Shown here: piece after piece, positions 61,933 through 64,000 of the stretch
How the letters are laid out: every line of letters starts with the position of its first letter
Numbering within the stretch: the stretch's first letter is position 1
Assembly: GCA_038373865.1 (NCBI GenBank)
Contig: JAXGGA010003413.1
Coordinates: 1 to 64,000 of the forward strand
Source: Uloborus plumipes
Lineage: Eukaryota > Arthropoda > Arachnida > Araneae > Uloboridae
Reading direction: 5' to 3'
Length of the DNA: 64,000 nucleotides
Notes under the pieces: generated by a model
What the model was told of the DNA's origin: nothing
The model's database searches: none
What the model saw: only the letters and a program-made list of their open reading frames with translations
Position numbers and translations under genes: made by a program

Positions 61933-64000
61933 CACATTTCTATAAAGAAAACGGCTAGAAAATGCTGCATTTGTCCACTGGCTAGGGTGTTCATTCATTC
62001 AGTCAGGGAACTTTTTTTTTCATTTCAACCCTCGAAAAGCCTGATGCAGATCCATGAAAAGTCTTGCTTTTTTTTTTTTTCAAAACATTTTAGTGTTGTC
62101 CCAAACTAAAACATGCCGGTTCGAGGACACGTCATGTAGCAATTGTTACAATGTTTAACGATGCTATTAATGATTGAAAATGAAGTTTCATCTAATACCA
62201 TCCATACATAAAACATGCTTAACGTACGACTTGTGTCCTCCAATGTGGTTAAGTTATGAATTACATTCTCTTCCTTTTTACAGGAAAAAATAATAAAAGA
62301 TGAAGCAATTGTTATGAAAGCGTGATCCATAAAACGTCTAATGCGTACAAAAAAATAAATATAAAATGGTATATTTTAATTCGTGTAAAATGATTCACTT
62401 TTCAGTATTTTAGTTAATATAATTAGATTTTTTTCTATACTTTCCGAACACCGTTAATTTAATAACATTGATACGATACCTTTCTAAAGCAGTTTATTAA
62501 CAAAAAATAATTATATGAAATAATACTTATCTACTATATCTACCTTAAAAGAAAAAATGTAGTTGATATATGTGTTGAATAGTTACAATTGTTTCCAATT
62601 TCTTATTCCAAATTTATGTATTAAATTTGAAATACAAGTTTCATTAAAACATAAAATAATTAAAAAAAAACACATCGAATTATTCAAAAGTATTTGACAG
62701 CGGTACATAGTTTTTTAGACACAGATAAAGAAAGAAGATACCAAAATTTGAAAGATAAGGAAATAAAATGAGTAAATACTAGTCATTTAACATGTAATTT
62801 TAATTGAGTAAAAATATCGCCATCAAAATAATTGTAAATAATAAACTCTTTTCATTGCTTAAAAAGAGAAAAATATGCAGTTCAAGTACAATAACTGGTT
62901 TAGTTAATATTCTTAAATATAAACAATAATATTTTAACAAAACAATGTTTAATGATAATTTAGCTAATTTTCATATAGATATTAATAAATAAATAAATAA
63001 AGTACTTTAAAGTCTTTAATAAACATTAATATTTAATAAAATAAAAAGAGGATCACGGGATATTTTAACTTAATCAGGAGGGGGGGGGGGGAATAAAATA
63101 CATTTGTTTGAGCATTATTAAATCAAGTGGTAATAGTATTATGCCTTTTTAAAATCCCTGCTCTTATTCAAACTTGAGATTTAAAATAACTTTAAGGTAA
63201 AAATCCGAAAGCATTGCAGTAATTTACTTTCCCTCCTTTATTCCAAAGCATTTTAAAATCAAGTATTCATTTCTTAAAATCAACAAGAATTAAGCAAGCG
63301 TGTTTCTTAACTTGTAAACAATTCCCCAAAATGTCCCTTTTGAGACACATTTCAAACTAATGTTTTACAGTTTACTTTTATCAGTTATTTAAATTGCCGC
63401 TCTAAAAGTTCTTAAGAGAAAAGGTGCCTGATCGTTTGGCTCGATAAATCAACTTGCATCACAGAAGGATTTTCATTCCACTGGGGGAGCTGGCATTATC
63501 CTTAATCATTCTTCGAAAACGTCTCTTAAGGGAGAGTTCTAAAGCTAGGTATTTACGACAAAAATTCAAAACTTAAGTTAAGCACTTACAAGAAGAAAAT
63601 TGCGTTCACCTATCGTTTGAATTTACAATGCTATAAACATTTTGTTAATTTTCTTGATGCCTCAATGATTTGCGAAATGGAAGTTCCTAAGAATACAAAA
63701 ATGTTGTTTAGTGTTTCGTTTATGACTTTCATTATACTTTTCGCTTTGTGGATATCAGGGTAAACAAAAGCAATCGATTTGGCTTTGCGAGGTATAATAG
63801 TTTATCGGATAAAACGTACTCTCCAGTGCAAGTGAATAAAAAAAATAAAAAACTAGACAGTTTCGAATAGTTAAAATTAAAAAAAAAGTCATATTTTTTG
63901 CGTAAAATATATTTAAAAATAAAAACACATCAAGTAAAATTCCGTAACAGAAAAAGTGGATGTTTGTGAGTTTTGATACATCAACTTGCATCACAGAAGG
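61933..64000. other. AT-rich end of window, no gene seen
   Basis: No supported gene. A run of G (about 63079-63091) interrupts AT-rich sequence. ATCAACTTGCATCACAGAAGG occurs at about 63449 and again at the very end (about 63980-64000), a direct repeat of unknown extent because the window stops. Confidence 0.45.

Overview
This is AT-rich eukaryotic DNA, almost certainly from a chelicerate and most likely a spider. The evidence is two split genes for Rebers-Riddiford-type chitin-binding cuticular proteins whose domains end in the S/T-NEPG motif typical of arachnid cuticle proteins, long introns, and dense arthropod-style transposable elements. Real host coding sequence is under 1 kb of the 64 kb. 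No RNA gene, CRISPR array or bacterial-type operon was seen.

Layout. (1) 3.26-11.80 kb, + strand: cuticular protein gene 1. It has a TATA box and initiator, a signal-peptide exon, a 7.9-kb intron holding a TTAA-flanked MITE, a decayed Helitron and a second TTAA element, then the chitin-binding exon. A partial duplicate of the second exon, carrying a stop codon, lies just upstream of the real one. (2) 13.1-14.6 kb: a CACTG-ended MITE abutting a TA-flanked inverted-repeat element. (3) 18.37-43.34 kb: about 25 kb of transposons nested inside transposons. Three large units with long terminal inverted repeats lie side by side (A 18374-28035, B 28037-36721, C 36910-43344). A contains unit D, which contains a transposon with an 8-bp target duplication. 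B contains a Ty3/gypsy LTR retrotransposon with open gag and pol. C contains a longer copy of the transposon in D, itself carrying two MITEs. (4) 45.68-46.60 kb: a 652-bp foldback element between two (TA)n tracts. (5) 49.55-55.92 kb, + strand: cuticular protein gene 2, with the same two-exon, phase-1-intron structure. Its intron holds a 2-kb inverted-repeat element with regularly recurring GTAAC-N4-GTTAC palindromes. (6) 56.5-61.9 kb: two TTAA-flanked MITEs and an internally deleted mariner.

How the parts relate. The two cuticular genes are paralogues that share intron position and phase and probably belong to a tandem cluster; both proteins should be secreted and bind chitin. The other coding sequence belongs to mobile elements. 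The gypsy element is the best preserved: its Gag-Pol junction has a UUUAAAC slippery heptamer at the gag stop codon, followed at 7 nt by a potential 8-bp stem, so Pol is probably made by -1 frameshifting. Its two LTR copies differ at only a few positions, but the 5' LTR is cut short at a poly(A) tract, so this copy probably cannot complete a normal replication cycle. Target duplications seen directly in the sequence (GAATG, GTGTGCAC, ATGGCTAT, TTTAATAG, CCGTTTAC, TTAA) give a firm relative order of insertion.
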